Assembly: GCA_949298405.1 (NCBI GenBank)
Contig: CASFWA010000003.1
Location: forward strand, 1-64,000
DNA: 64,000 nt
Direction: 5' to 3'
DNA from: an uncultured Pseudomonadota bacterium
GTDB taxonomy: Bacteria > Pseudomonadota > Alphaproteobacteria > Rs-D84
Shown: piece by piece, positions 26,782 to 35,732 of the stretch
How positions within the stretch are numbered: position 1 is the first letter of the stretch
Layout: each line of letters starts with the position of its first letter
Notes under the pieces: generated by a model
What the model was told of the DNA's origin: nothing
Seen by the model: only the letters and a program-made list of their open reading frames with translations
Databases searched by the model: none
Made by a program: the position numbers and the translations under genes

Positions 26782-27921
26782 ATGTTTAAACGAACGGAAG
26801 AAAGCAAATTAACAAGTTGGTATTTTGAAGTAGATCGCCGTCTGCTGTGGGCTTTGATGGTATTGATTTTTGTCGGTGTATTATTTATGGTATCGGCTGG
26901 GTCTGTGGCAGCAGAAAGAATAGGACATCCTTGGCATTTCTTTATCTTAAAAGCACTACCTTTTTATTTTATTGGTTTAATTACGTTATTCGTTGCCAGT
27001 ATGCTAAATAAAAAATGGGTATTGGGTATTTCGTGGTTGAATGTCGGTGTTGGTTTATTGCTGTTGTTAGTGACATTAGTTGCACCCCATGTTATAAAAG
27101 GTTCTGCGCGATTTGTTGCACTTGGACCATTTAATGTAATGCCGTCAGATATTATGAAGCCGGGTTTTATAATAATTACGGCTTGGTTTTTGGCAACTAT
27201 GAAAGAAAAGTATGGCAAGGATATTTTCTTTAATAAAGAGGCTTGGCAGTTTAAGTGGCTTAGTTGGTGGACTTATTTGGCGGTATTTGTACCTGCGTTT
27301 TTGATAATATTGCGTCACCCTGATTTTGGTACTTCAATTTTGTATTTTGCGGTTTTGTCTGGAATGATATTTATGGCGGGCTTACCTTTGGTTATAGTGC
27401 CTGTTTTGATAGGTTTTATTGGCTTAGTAGGGATGTTTGCATTTTTTACGATGTCGCATGTTCATAACCGAATAATATCTTGGCTTTCAGGAACGGGCGA
27501 TACATATCAGGTAAGGCAGTCTATTCAGTCTATTCAGCATGGGGGATTACTGGGAAGCGGTGACGACGCGTTTGTAAAGCAATCTTTGCCTGATGCGCAT
27601 ACAGATTTTATATTTGCAGCGATTGCAGAGGATTGGGGTGCAATAATGGCGTGTGCTTTGTTGGCTTTATTGTTGTATGTTTTGAAGCGTCTGATGACGG
27701 ATGCGATGAATGCACGTGACCCATTTGTGTTTTATGCAGCAGGTGGTGCAGCGGCGTTGTTCGGTACGCAAGTTTGTATAAACTTAATGTCAACGCTTCA
27801 TATTTTTGCACCAAAGGGTATGACACTGCCGTTTATTTCTTATGGTGGTAGTTCGTTTGTTGCATTTTGTTTGTTGTTTGGAATGATACTTGCGATAGTT
27901 CGTGAAGATAAATGGAAATAA
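26782..27921 (+). CDS. ftsW: Cell-division SEDS peptidoglycan glycosyltransferase FtsW
   Basis: A 379-residue SEDS protein with about ten membrane helices. HPDFGTS, SLPDAHTDFIFA and KGMTLPFISYGGSS are the diagnostic SEDS motifs; the Asp in HPDFG is the presumed catalytic residue. The C-terminal helix plus the murG neighbour 10 nt downstream favour FtsW over RodA. FtsW polymerises septal glycan with PBP3. Confidence 0.93.
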   Translation: MFKRTEESKLTSWYFEVDRRLLWALMVLIFVGVLFMVSAGSVAAERIGHPWHFFILKALPFYFIGLITLFVASMLNKKWVLGISWLNVGVGLLLLLVTLVAPHVIKGSARFVALGPFNVMPSDIMKPGFIIITAWFLATMKEKYGKDIFFNKEAWQFKWLSWWTYLAVFVPAFLIILRHPDFGTSILYFAVLSGMIFMAGLPLVIVPVLIGFIGLVGMFAFFTMSHVHNRIISWLSGTGDTYQVRQSIQSIQHGGLLGSGDDAFVKQSLPDAHTDFIFAAIAEDWGAIMACALLALLLYVLKRLMTDAMNARDPFVFYAAGGAAALFGTQVCINLMSTLHIFAPKGMTLPFISYGGSSFVAFCLLFGMILAIVREDKWK

Positions 27922-27931
27922 GGTGAATGCT

Positions 27932-28978
27932 ATGAAAATATGGATTGCAACAGGTGGAACAGGTGGACATGTTTTTCCTGCGCTTAGTGTCGCGGAAGAA
28001 TTGGTGTCTCGTGGGCATCAGGTGACAATTTCATGCGATGGTCGTGTTAATAAAATGGTAAAGGATGGCAAGCCAACAAAAGCGGCTATGGTGCATATTT
28101 GGGCATCAGGTGTTGGGGCCAAAAGTAAAATAAAGCAAATTTGGGCATTGTTTAAAATTGCGGTTTCTTCGGCGGCACTTATTTTGCGGTTTGGTGTTTT
28201 TCGTCCGCAACGTGTTGTTGCTTTTGGTGGATACGCATCTGTACCTGCGGTTTTTGCGGCGCATTTATGGAATGTACCTACATTCTTGCACGAGCAAAAC
28301 GCAGCAATAGGTCGTGCGAATAAATTTACTATGCGCTGGGTAAAGACTTTGATGACAAGTTTCCCGAATGTGGAAGGAATGCCTACAAATACAACAGCAA
28401 AAGTTGTTTATACAGGGTTGCCAGTCAGAAAGGAAATCTTGGCTGCGGCGGGTGCGCAATTGCCAGATAGTCCTAGTTTGTTTATTACCGGTGGGTCATT
28501 GGGGGCGCAGATATTGGACGAGGTTGTACCTGCTGCTTTATTGCAAATGAAAAATAAAAAGATTTTTGTGACTCATCAGACCAGACCAGAAAATGTGTCT
28601 AAATTACAGAAACTTTATGCGGACAACAAAATAAAAGCAAATGTGTTATCTTTTGTTCATGATATGGCCGGTACGATTGCTGGTTCTAGTTTGGTAATAG
28701 GGCGTAGCGGCGCAAGCACAGTCATAGAATTAGAAACTATCGGGCGTGGGGCAATACTTGTTCCGCTTGGAATAAATCCTGATCAGGCGGCAAATGCGGC
28801 AAGTTTTGCAAAATTAGGCGGTGGTTTTGCGATACCGCAAGATAAGTTTACGCCTAAGTGGTTGACAGCAACATTAACAGAGTTGTTTGATAATCCGTCA
28901 AGATTAGAAAAGATGGCTAAAAAATCTTTGGTAAAAAATGAAGCCGTTAAAAAAATAGCAGATGAAATAATAAAATAA
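27932..28978 (+). CDS. murG: UDP-GlcNAc-lipid I N-acetylglucosaminyltransferase
   Basis: A 348-residue GT28 enzyme converting lipid I to lipid II on the cytoplasmic membrane face. GGTGGHVFPALSVAEEL at the N-terminus, LHEQNAAIGRANK, TGGSLGAQILDEVVP and IGRSGASTVIELE are family motifs. The start at 27932 (MKIWIATGG) gives the standard N-terminus after an AAGGTGAATGC ribosome site; the ORF from 27902 overlaps ftsW. Co-transcribed with ftsW. Confidence 0.97.
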   Translation: MKIWIATGGTGGHVFPALSVAEELVSRGHQVTISCDGRVNKMVKDGKPTKAAMVHIWASGVGAKSKIKQIWALFKIAVSSAALILRFGVFRPQRVVAFGGYASVPAVFAAHLWNVPTFLHEQNAAIGRANKFTMRWVKTLMTSFPNVEGMPTNTTAKVVYTGLPVRKEILAAAGAQLPDSPSLFITGGSLGAQILDEVVPAALLQMKNKKIFVTHQTRPENVSKLQKLYADNKIKANVLSFVHDMAGTIAGSSLVIGRSGASTVIELETIGRGAILVPLGINPDQAANAASFAKLGGGFAIPQDKFTPKWLTATLTELFDNPSRLEKMAKKSLVKNEAVKKIADEIIK

Positions 28979-29049
28979 GCCCAAATTGCATTTTTCCTCT
29001 TGCTACCGATTCGCGATTTGTTATATGATAACAATGGAAGGAAAGGAAA

Positions 29050-30417
29050 ATGCGACAGATTACAGTTTCTGTGTTTGCACTATTTATTATATTGCCGGCT
29101 TTTGCGGACGCGCGTTTGCCGGTTGTTAATCTTGCTGCGGGCAGTGTTTCTGCGCGTGCCGCATTCGGAGAGCCGATAGTAAAAAATGAAGCCAAAGTTT
29201 CTCAAAATAAAGAAATAAACGTTTCTGAAAACAATGAGTCAAAAATAAAGAACAATGATAAAAAACGTTCTGTTGTAGCGCGTTCTTCTGTTCAAAAAAC
29301 TGTTGCGGTAAAGACAACGGCATCAAAAGATAGCGGTGAACAAATTATCGCAAGTGCAGATGTTTTGGTTCCGCGCAGGCCTAGTTCTGATTTATGGGCT
29401 CGGAATGATGCGCCGTTGCGTTTGCCAAGCCCAGACGAATTTTCTGTCATAAAATCTGATTTTGAATTGCCAGAAGAAAGTATTGATTCTAGTTCAAGGA
29501 ACGCCGTTGTTGCACGTGGTGCAAATGTTGCGCAGCCTGTGCGTTCTGTGCAAACAAAAACAGAACCTTTGTCAGAAATAGATGCGCAAATTGCAAGATT
29601 GAATGAATTGCAACGTCGTGCAGATGAAAGTGTACAGAAAAAATACGTCCCTGTTCAAACTGCGTCTATTGAACACGAAGATTTTTTTGAAGAAGATGAT
29701 ATAGAACCTGTATATATAAAAACTGCGCGTACAGAAGAAAGAAAAATAGCCGACAAAACAGACGATGTAAAGTTAAGTCGTTTGGTTGTTCCGATGGAAG
29801 AAGATGTGGTTGTTCGTGCGGTTGAAAAGGCAGAGTCACCACGTATTATGTCTGTTCGTGAAGATATGACGAAAATGAGCCCAAGTGAATTACGTAAGGC
29901 GTTTAGAAAGACTTTCTTGTCAGAAAACAAACATCTATCAACCTTCCAGATAGATGATAGGTTTGATGTTGCAAGTGATATGACTTCTAATATCGAAGGT
30001 TTTACTTCGGCGCGAGATTTGTCAGAAGCAGGTGGAATTCGTCCATTAGAAATAAAAATAAAATTCCGTAATGACGATTCCGCTTTATCGCGTGATAATT
30101 ATAATTTGTTAACAGAATACGCGGGAATTGTGTTAAGTAATCCAACGCGTGCAATCCAGGTATCTATACCAGAAAGCGCGACACATAATTCTGATGATAG
30201 AAAGTTAGCAGCGCGTAGATTGGCAATAGTTGAACAAGTTTTACGCGATACGGGTGTTTCTGAACAACGTATTTTACCTGTTCTTTCTCAACGTGATGAA
30301 GAAGGGTTTGTATTGCGCATGATTTCATTAGATCAGTATGAAACATTGACTAAGAAGCAACGTGATATGTTTGGTGATACTATAAGCAAGAAAACATATA
30401 AAAGCATGTCTTGGTAA
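29050..30417 (+). CDS. Secreted protein with C-terminal OmpA-like domain
   Basis: A 455-residue protein with a signal peptide (cleavage near AFA-DA). Residues about 25-330 are a long, charged, Ser/Ala/Glu/Arg-rich and probably disordered linker. The last 120 residues (about 333-425) have the OmpA-like pattern: EIKIKFRNDDSAL, a helix, QVSIPESATHNSDDRKLAARRLAIVEQVL, then a strand pair. OmpA-like domains usually bind peptidoglycan; the divergent loop sequences leave binding uncertain. GGAAGGAAAGGAAA ribosome site. Ends 4 nt before comF. Confidence 0.75.
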   Translation: MRQITVSVFALFIILPAFADARLPVVNLAAGSVSARAAFGEPIVKNEAKVSQNKEINVSENNESKIKNNDKKRSVVARSSVQKTVAVKTTASKDSGEQIIASADVLVPRRPSSDLWARNDAPLRLPSPDEFSVIKSDFELPEESIDSSSRNAVVARGANVAQPVRSVQTKTEPLSEIDAQIARLNELQRRADESVQKKYVPVQTASIEHEDFFEEDDIEPVYIKTARTEERKIADKTDDVKLSRLVVPMEEDVVVRAVEKAESPRIMSVREDMTKMSPSELRKAFRKTFLSENKHLSTFQIDDRFDVASDMTSNIEGFTSARDLSEAGGIRPLEIKIKFRNDDSALSRDNYNLLTEYAGIVLSNPTRAIQVSIPESATHNSDDRKLAARRLAIVEQVLRDTGVSEQRILPVLSQRDEEGFVLRMISLDQYETLTKKQRDMFGDTISKKTYKSMSW

Positions 30418-30421
30418 TGGA

Positions 30422-31165
30422 ATGCCATTGGTATCATATGCACTTTTGAAAGTTCTAAATAGTTGTATTGATTTTCTGTTTCCTTCGGCGTGTCCTTTGT
30501 GTGGCACGCCTGTTTCTACTCATGGCGAATTATGTGCAGATTGTTGGGCTTCTTTTAATTGGATAAGTAACCCAAAATGCACCAAATGTGGTTATCCTTT
30601 TCCTGCTAATTTAGATTTAGGTAATAGACCGTTATGCCCAAAATGTGCATCTGGAAATTGTGCTTTGGATTTTATTCGTGCGGCTTGTGTTTATGATGAT
30701 GTTTCGAAAGCGGCGATGTTGCCATTTAAGCATAGCGGCAGGATAAAATATTTTAATTTTATGTCGCGTGCCATGATGTGGGCTATGCGCGATATGGAAG
30801 ATAGGCCAGATATGATAATGCCAGTACCACTTGCGTGGCGCAGGTTGTTTCATCGTGGTTATAATCAGGCGGCTTTATTGGCGCGCCCGATTGCAAAGGC
30901 TATGAAAATCGAAATGGATTTGGATAGCGTACGTAGAATTTATAGACCTGATATGGGACACAAGAATGCTGCGCAACGTGCAGAAAATATTCGTGGTGTT
31001 TTTAAGGTTGTCAACCCAGAAAGAATAAAAGGAAAGAAAGTATTGCTGGTAGATGATGTTATGACAACAGGTGCAACTTTTTCTGAATTAAAAAGAGTTT
31101 TGATGAAAGCGGGTGCGGTGTCTGTTTCTGGGGTCGTGTTTTGTAGGGTTGTTAAAGCTATATGA
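30422..31165 (+). CDS. comF: ComF/GntX-family phosphoribosyltransferase-like protein
   Basis: A 247-residue ComF family protein. The N-terminal double zinc-ribbon (CPLCG ... CADC and CTKCG ... CPKC, about residues 21-75) is followed by a phosphoribosyltransferase domain with the PRPP motif LLVDDVMTTGATF. ComF proteins take part in DNA uptake or processing. A comEC gene at 51.4-53.3 kb supports a natural-transformation capacity. The ATG lies 4 nt after the preceding stop, so coupled. Confidence 0.92.
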   Translation: MPLVSYALLKVLNSCIDFLFPSACPLCGTPVSTHGELCADCWASFNWISNPKCTKCGYPFPANLDLGNRPLCPKCASGNCALDFIRAACVYDDVSKAAMLPFKHSGRIKYFNFMSRAMMWAMRDMEDRPDMIMPVPLAWRRLFHRGYNQAALLARPIAKAMKIEMDLDSVRRIYRPDMGHKNAAQRAENIRGVFKVVNPERIKGKKVLLVDDVMTTGATFSELKRVLMKAGAVSVSGVVFCRVVKAI

Positions 31166-31168
31166 AAA

Positions 31169-31555
31169 TCAATTTGAGTATTCGTTAAAACTTAAGTTTT
31201 TTAACATATGGGTTATTTGTGCTGCTTTTTCTTGTTTGATAATTTTGAAAGAACAGAGTCTTGCAAGGTTTTCTAAAATTATAGCTTCTTGTGCAGGTTC
31301 TTCTTTTGTTCCCATTACATTTCTAAACGCCGATATGACTAAATAGTCATTAATTAATAATGTATATTTTACATAAATATTATTATTTGATGAATGAGAA
31401 TACTCGCTTAAAAGTTCTATTTTGTATTTTTCTTCGTCTATGAAAAAACTTAAACTATAAATAGTTTGTTTTGGTGTATTATAAACAGATACATAATTAT
31501 GTTTTATAGCGTGTTTTAAAAGTTCTAAAAAACTCAGAAACATCATGATAAACAT
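31169..31555 (-). CDS. Hypothetical protein
   Basis: Unrecognised 128-residue ORF, AT-rich, ending 3 nt from the convergent comF stop. It has no clear Shine-Dalgarno at 31555 or at the alternative starts 31546 and 31543. The composition (IDEEKYKIELLSEY, NIYVKYTLLINDYLVI) looks like a folded alpha/beta protein. Real coding is more likely than not, but unproven. Confidence 0.5.
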   Translation of the reverse strand: MFIMMFLSFLELLKHAIKHNYVSVYNTPKQTIYSLSFFIDEEKYKIELLSEYSHSSNNNIYVKYTLLINDYLVISAFRNVMGTKEEPAQEAIILENLARLCSFKIIKQEKAAQITHMLKNLSFNEYSN

Positions 31556-31618
31556 GGTATTGCTTAGTTTGAATTTGTCAACTTCTTTTTAAAAATTTAT
31601 AAGACTTGATAAGTTCTG

Positions 31619-31646
31619 TTGAAATTTGTTTTTAATCTGTTAGGAT
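31619..31646 (+). promoter_or_regulatory. Promoter for the DUF2147 gene
   Basis: TTGAAA (31619-31624) and TAGGAT (31641-31646) at 16-nt spacing, 30 nt before the start codon. Confidence 0.4.
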
Positions 31647-31675
31647 TTAAAAAATGAAATTAATGGGATAATATT

Positions 31676-32203
31676 ATGAAAAAGTTTATTTTATCTGCTT
31701 TTGGGGGCTTTGTTTTGTGCTTTTCTAATGCAATTGCATCGCTACCATTGGTTGGTATCTATCAGACAATAGATGATGAAACAAATTTGCCGAAATCTAT
31801 AGTTATGCTTTATGAGTACAAAGATGGCGATGATTCTGAATTAGCGGGGCGTATCGTCGCGCTATATGACGAGAAAGGTAATATTTCAGAAACATTAGCA
31901 AATCCTGTAAAATTAGCAGATAAAGTAAATGGCAGTCCTAAATATGTTGGGCTTGATATAATTTGGGGTATGGAATGGGATTCTGACGATAAAGAATATC
32001 AAGATGGAAAGATAATGGACCCGAAGAAGGGCAAGGTTTATTCAAGTGTGATATGGCAAGATAATAAAGATAAGGTCCGAGTGCGTGGGAAAATCGGACC
32101 GTTCGGCAGAACGCAGACTTGGAATGTGCTGACCGTTTCAGATTTGCCTGCTGAAATACAAACAATAGATACAACAAATTGGAAACCAATAATTAGAGAT
32201 TAA
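31676..32203 (+). CDS. DUF2147-family secreted protein
   Basis: A 175-residue exported protein: signal peptide (MKKFILSAFGGFVLCFSNAIA), then the DUF2147 pattern VGIYQTIDDETNLPKSIVML, LAGRIVALYDEKG and GKVYSSVIWQDNKDKVRVRG. Members are periplasmic small beta-rich proteins of unknown function in Gram-negative bacteria. The valS start follows 4 nt after the stop. Confidence 0.85.
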   Translation: MKKFILSAFGGFVLCFSNAIASLPLVGIYQTIDDETNLPKSIVMLYEYKDGDDSELAGRIVALYDEKGNISETLANPVKLADKVNGSPKYVGLDIIWGMEWDSDDKEYQDGKIMDPKKGKVYSSVIWQDNKDKVRVRGKIGPFGRTQTWNVLTVSDLPAEIQTIDTTNWKPIIRD

Positions 32204-32207
32204 AAAA

Positions 32208-34613
32208 ATGAATATAGAATTAGGAAAAAATATAAACCCACGTGAAATAGAAACAAGAATACAAGAATTTTGGGATAAAAACCACTTTTGGGACAATGAC
32301 GTTAAGTCTGATAAGAAAGCTTTTTGTATAATGATGCCGCCACCTAATGTCACTGGAAATTTGCACATGGGGCATGCGTTAGATAATGTTTTGACAGATA
32401 TTATTTGTCGTTATAAACGTATGTGTGGTTTTGATGTTTTATGGCAGCCTGGTACAGACCATGCGTCTATCGCTACGCAATTATTAGTTGAACGTGATTT
32501 GTCTAAGCGCGGAATAAATCCTCGTTCTTTAACGAAAGAAGAATTGTTAAAGACTGCTTGGGAATGGAAGGCTGAAAAGGGTGGTCAGATAGTAGGGCAA
32601 TTGCATACACTTGGGGTAACACCTGTTTGGTCACGTGAACGCTTTACAATGGACGAAGGGTTGTCTCGTGCAGTTGTAAAACTGTTTGTAAAGATGTATA
32701 ACGAAGGTCTTATTTATCGTGAAAAGAGTTTGGTAAATTGGTGTCCTAAACAACAAACATCTGTTTCTGATTTGGAAGTAGAAACACGTGAAGAAAAAGG
32801 TAAATTCTATTACTTCAATTATCCATTAAAAGACGGTGGTTTTATTGAGATTGCAACTACTCGTCCAGAAACTTTGTTCGGGGACCAGGCTATTGCGATA
32901 CATCCTGAAAACGAGAAGTTAAAGCACTTGATTGGCAAGACAGCGATAATACCTTTAACAGATATAGAAATACCTGTTATTGCGGACGAACATGCGGATC
33001 CAGAAAAGGGAACTGGTGCAGTTAAAATTACTCCTGCACATGACTTTGATGACTGGCAGGTAGGTTTGCGTCATAACTTAAAAGCAATTTGTATTTTAAC
33101 TCCTGATGCGAAGATGAATGATAATCCAGTAGTTCCAGAAAAATATCGTGGTATGGACAGATTCAAAGCGCGTGAAGAAGTTATTAAGGATGTCGAAGCG
33201 GCGGGCTTGTTGGTAAAGATAGAAGATAAAATTATACCAACACCTTACTCGGAACGCGGTGGCGTTGTTGTTGAACCATATTTAACAGACCAGTGGTTCG
33301 TTGATGCAAAGAAACTTGCAGTTGCTGCAAAACGTGTTGTAGAAAATGGTGATATAAAGTTTATGCCAGAACATAGATATAACCTGTATATGTCTTGGAT
33401 GAACGATATTCGTCAGTGGCCTATATCGCGTCAGTTGTGGTGGGGACATAGAATACCTGCTTGGTATGACAAAGAAGGTAATATCTATGTTGCAGAAAGT
33501 GAAGAAGAAGCGATTAAACAATCTGGGGGTAAAGAATTAACACGTGATAACGATGTTTTAGATACTTGGTTTTCTTCTGCATTGTGGCCGTTCTCTACTT
33601 TGGGGTGGCCAGAAGAAACGCCAGAGCTTAAAAAATATTATCCGACAGATTTACTGTATACAGGTGCAGATATAATCTTCTTCTGGGTTGCACGAATGAT
33701 AATGATGGGGATGTATGTTATGAACGAAGTTCCGTTCAGAACAGTTAATTTCCATGGACTTGTTCGTGACTCCAAGGGGCAGAAGATGTCCAAGACCAAA
33801 GGTAATGGTACAGACCCGCTGACGACTGTTGATAAGTTTGGTGCAGACGCTTTGCGTTATTGGATTGCAACTGCGCCAATTGGAACTGATATTAGATACA
33901 GTGATGATGAGGTTAAACGTGGTTCAAAACTGTTAACAAAATTGTGGAATGCTGCAAAGTATACATTGATGAATTTGACGGATTTTGACCCAAGTTCTGC
34001 AAAAGAAATACCTGCGTCAGATAGATTTATTGAAGACCGCTGGGTATTGGCCGAATTGAATAAAACAATAGCAGATGTACGTAGAAACTTGGATAAATAT
34101 GATAACTATAATTCTCGTTCTGCAATAGATACTTTCTTCTATGAAATATTCTGTGACCAGTACTTAGAATTTATTAAGGACAGATTCTGGTCGCCAGAAA
34201 AATATAGCGATGAATCTAAATTGTCGGCGCAATGGACATTGTGGGAAGTCTTGCGTGCGATTATCGGTTTGTATGCACCATTTATACCGTTCTTAACAGA
34301 AGAATTGTGGCAGAAAATATATAAGCAGTATGAAGGTGGTGAAACTTTGCATTTGACCGCATATCCTGCGATTGATTCTGCGCGCGACACAGATGTATCA
34401 CAAATGCAAATTGCGCTGGATTTGTTAAAAAGTGTTCGCGGTATGCGTACAGAACAAAAGGTTGGTAATGGCGCAAAGTTAGAAACTTTGACAATTCCGT
34501 CTGATGTACCTGTCGCGTTGCATGGTGTTATAAAATCGGCAGCGCGTGCAAATGAAATTGTTTTAGGTGACAAATTAGAATTCGTTGTTGCACAGCAAAA
34601 TAACGCACAATAA
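32208..34613 (+). CDS. valS: Valyl-tRNA synthetase, lacking the C-terminal arm
   Basis: An 801-residue class Ia synthetase. PPPNVTGNLHMGHALDN holds the HIGH-type motif (HMGH), and KMSKTKGNG replaces KMSKS. The CP1 editing domain is present (TTRPETLFGD, GTGAVKITPAHDFDDW). The protein stops right after the anticodon-binding domain and lacks the roughly 60-70-residue C-terminal coiled-coil arm that usually brings bacterial ValRS to 880-950 residues. The stop codon is followed at once by the next gene, so no frameshifted remainder is visible. Confidence 0.95.
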   Translation: MNIELGKNINPREIETRIQEFWDKNHFWDNDVKSDKKAFCIMMPPPNVTGNLHMGHALDNVLTDIICRYKRMCGFDVLWQPGTDHASIATQLLVERDLSKRGINPRSLTKEELLKTAWEWKAEKGGQIVGQLHTLGVTPVWSRERFTMDEGLSRAVVKLFVKMYNEGLIYREKSLVNWCPKQQTSVSDLEVETREEKGKFYYFNYPLKDGGFIEIATTRPETLFGDQAIAIHPENEKLKHLIGKTAIIPLTDIEIPVIADEHADPEKGTGAVKITPAHDFDDWQVGLRHNLKAICILTPDAKMNDNPVVPEKYRGMDRFKAREEVIKDVEAAGLLVKIEDKIIPTPYSERGGVVVEPYLTDQWFVDAKKLAVAAKRVVENGDIKFMPEHRYNLYMSWMNDIRQWPISRQLWWGHRIPAWYDKEGNIYVAESEEEAIKQSGGKELTRDNDVLDTWFSSALWPFSTLGWPEETPELKKYYPTDLLYTGADIIFFWVARMIMMGMYVMNEVPFRTVNFHGLVRDSKGQKMSKTKGNGTDPLTTVDKFGADALRYWIATAPIGTDIRYSDDEVKRGSKLLTKLWNAAKYTLMNLTDFDPSSAKEIPASDRFIEDRWVLAELNKTIADVRRNLDKYDNYNSRSAIDTFFYEIFCDQYLEFIKDRFWSPEKYSDESKLSAQWTLWEVLRAIIGLYAPFIPFLTEELWQKIYKQYEGGETLHLTAYPAIDSARDTDVSQMQIALDLLKSVRGMRTEQKVGNGAKLETLTIPSDVPVALHGVIKSAARANEIVLGDKLEFVVAQQNNAQ

Positions 34614-34634
34614 AGAATAAAGGTCGAATATATT

Positions 34635-35366
34635 ATGCCAGATAAATATATTGAAAAGAGAGTGCTTCAAGCGTATCAATGTGACCGATATGGTAATGTT
34701 CGACCTTTGATTTTAATGAACGAGTTGCAGGGTGTTGCGGATACTCATGCCGAGGTTCTTGGTTGTGGTCGTACATATTTGATAGAACATAATATGGCGT
34801 GGGTCGTCACGCATTATCTTGTTGATATAGTAGAAATGCCGCATGAGGCAGAAGAGTTGTCGCTTATAACATGGCCTTCTGACCAAGATGGAATTCGTGC
34901 AACGCGTGATTTCGAGGTTCGTGGCAGTGACGGCCGTTTGATGGTTCGTGCAACTTCGCAGTGGATATTGATAAACATGGAAAATCGTCGTCCGTTAAGA
35001 TTGGATGATAATTTAGCAACCTGGAACATAATTCACGAACGTGCGTGGGATAAAGAGTTTGAAAAATATCCAGATTTTGAACCGACTAAGTTTCATACTA
35101 TGAAATGCCGTTTTGATGATATTGATGTAAACCAACATATAAATAATGCGGTGTATGCGGTGTGGGCGACAGAAAGCGTTGGGTATGTGTACCGTAATCA
35201 GCATAAGTTGAAACGCATAGAATTAAACTTTAAAAAAGAAATAAAACCAGATACACCTGAAATAAGTATTGGTGTTGCAATAGATGGTTTGGTGTCCAGA
35301 CACAAAATCATTACAGGTGACACAGAACATGCTTTTGTAATGTGTACATGGGAAGACAATGAATAA
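34635..35366 (+). CDS. Acyl-ACP thioesterase (double hot-dog, FatA-like)
   Basis: A 243-residue protein of the acyl-ACP thioesterase family (PF01643). The N-terminal hot-dog contains ADTHAEVLGCGRTYL and the second has FDDIDVNQHINNAVYAVWATE, the family's DxDxNxHxNN catalytic stretch. It should release free fatty acids from acyl-ACP. Such enzymes are common in Firmicutes, Bacteroidetes and plants and less expected in Alphaproteobacteria, so transfer is possible. AAAGGTCG ribosome site; separated from valS by 21 nt. Confidence 0.87.
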   Translation: MPDKYIEKRVLQAYQCDRYGNVRPLILMNELQGVADTHAEVLGCGRTYLIEHNMAWVVTHYLVDIVEMPHEAEELSLITWPSDQDGIRATRDFEVRGSDGRLMVRATSQWILINMENRRPLRLDDNLATWNIIHERAWDKEFEKYPDFEPTKFHTMKCRFDDIDVNQHINNAVYAVWATESVGYVYRNQHKLKRIELNFKKEIKPDTPEISIGVAIDGLVSRHKIITGDTEHAFVMCTWEDNE

Positions 35367-35390
35367 GTAGGTTGAAAGTAAAGGTATAAA

Positions 35391-35415
35391 AAAACCGCTA
35401 AAAGAGCGGTTTTTT
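35391..35415. terminator. Bidirectional terminator between the thioesterase gene and rpmH
   Basis: AAAACCGCTAAAAGAGCGGTTTT with T-rich flanks on both strands. The rpmH stop codon overlaps its right edge. Confidence 0.85.
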
Positions 35416-35566
35416 AATTTGCTGCTGTTACGGCCAATCTTTTGCGACCAACAGCACGGCGGCGATTTAAAACCGCGCGACCGCTTTTTGTAGCCATTTT
35501 TTCACGGAACCCGTGCGTACGCACGCGACGTGTTTTAGATGGTTGATAAGTACGTTTTGTTGCCAT
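35414..35566 (-). CDS. rpmH: 50S ribosomal protein L34 (bL34)
   Basis: A 50-residue basic protein read on the minus strand: [20 protein letters not shown] at the N-terminus, then a [20 protein letters not shown]-terminus, the unmistakable bL34 sequence. AAAGGATTC ribosome site. Its usual neighbour rnpA is not downstream; the next gene is the convergent thioesterase. Confidence 0.96.
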   Translation of the reverse strand: MATKRTYQPSKTRRVRTHGFREKMATKSGRAVLNRRRAVGRKRLAVTAAN

Positions 35567-35622
35567 AACTGAATCCTTTTGTGCGTCTATTTAATCACAT
35601 GTTTTTAGAAAACGCAACATTT

Positions 35623-35718
35623 TTATTTAGATTTTATTAGACCAAGTTTTTTCATTGATTCTAATAGTAGATAGTACGTGAACAAAGCAACAAAAAGTCT
35701 CCAAAATGGTAAAAACAT
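35623..35718 (-). CDS. Tiny single-span membrane protein (31 aa)
   Basis: A 31-codon ORF (MFLPFWRLFVALFTYYLLLE, then SMKKLGLIKSK) with one hydrophobic helix and a basic C-terminus. AAAGGA sits about 7 nt before the ATG, an ideal Shine-Dalgarno. It begins 14 nt after the stop of the 61-residue ORF upstream, so the two look like a bicistron. Function unknown; the topology is that of small membrane regulators or toxins, which is inference. Confidence 0.55.
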   Translation of the reverse strand: MFLPFWRLFVALFTYYLLLESMKKLGLIKSK

Positions 35719-35732
35719 GATTTTATCCTTTG

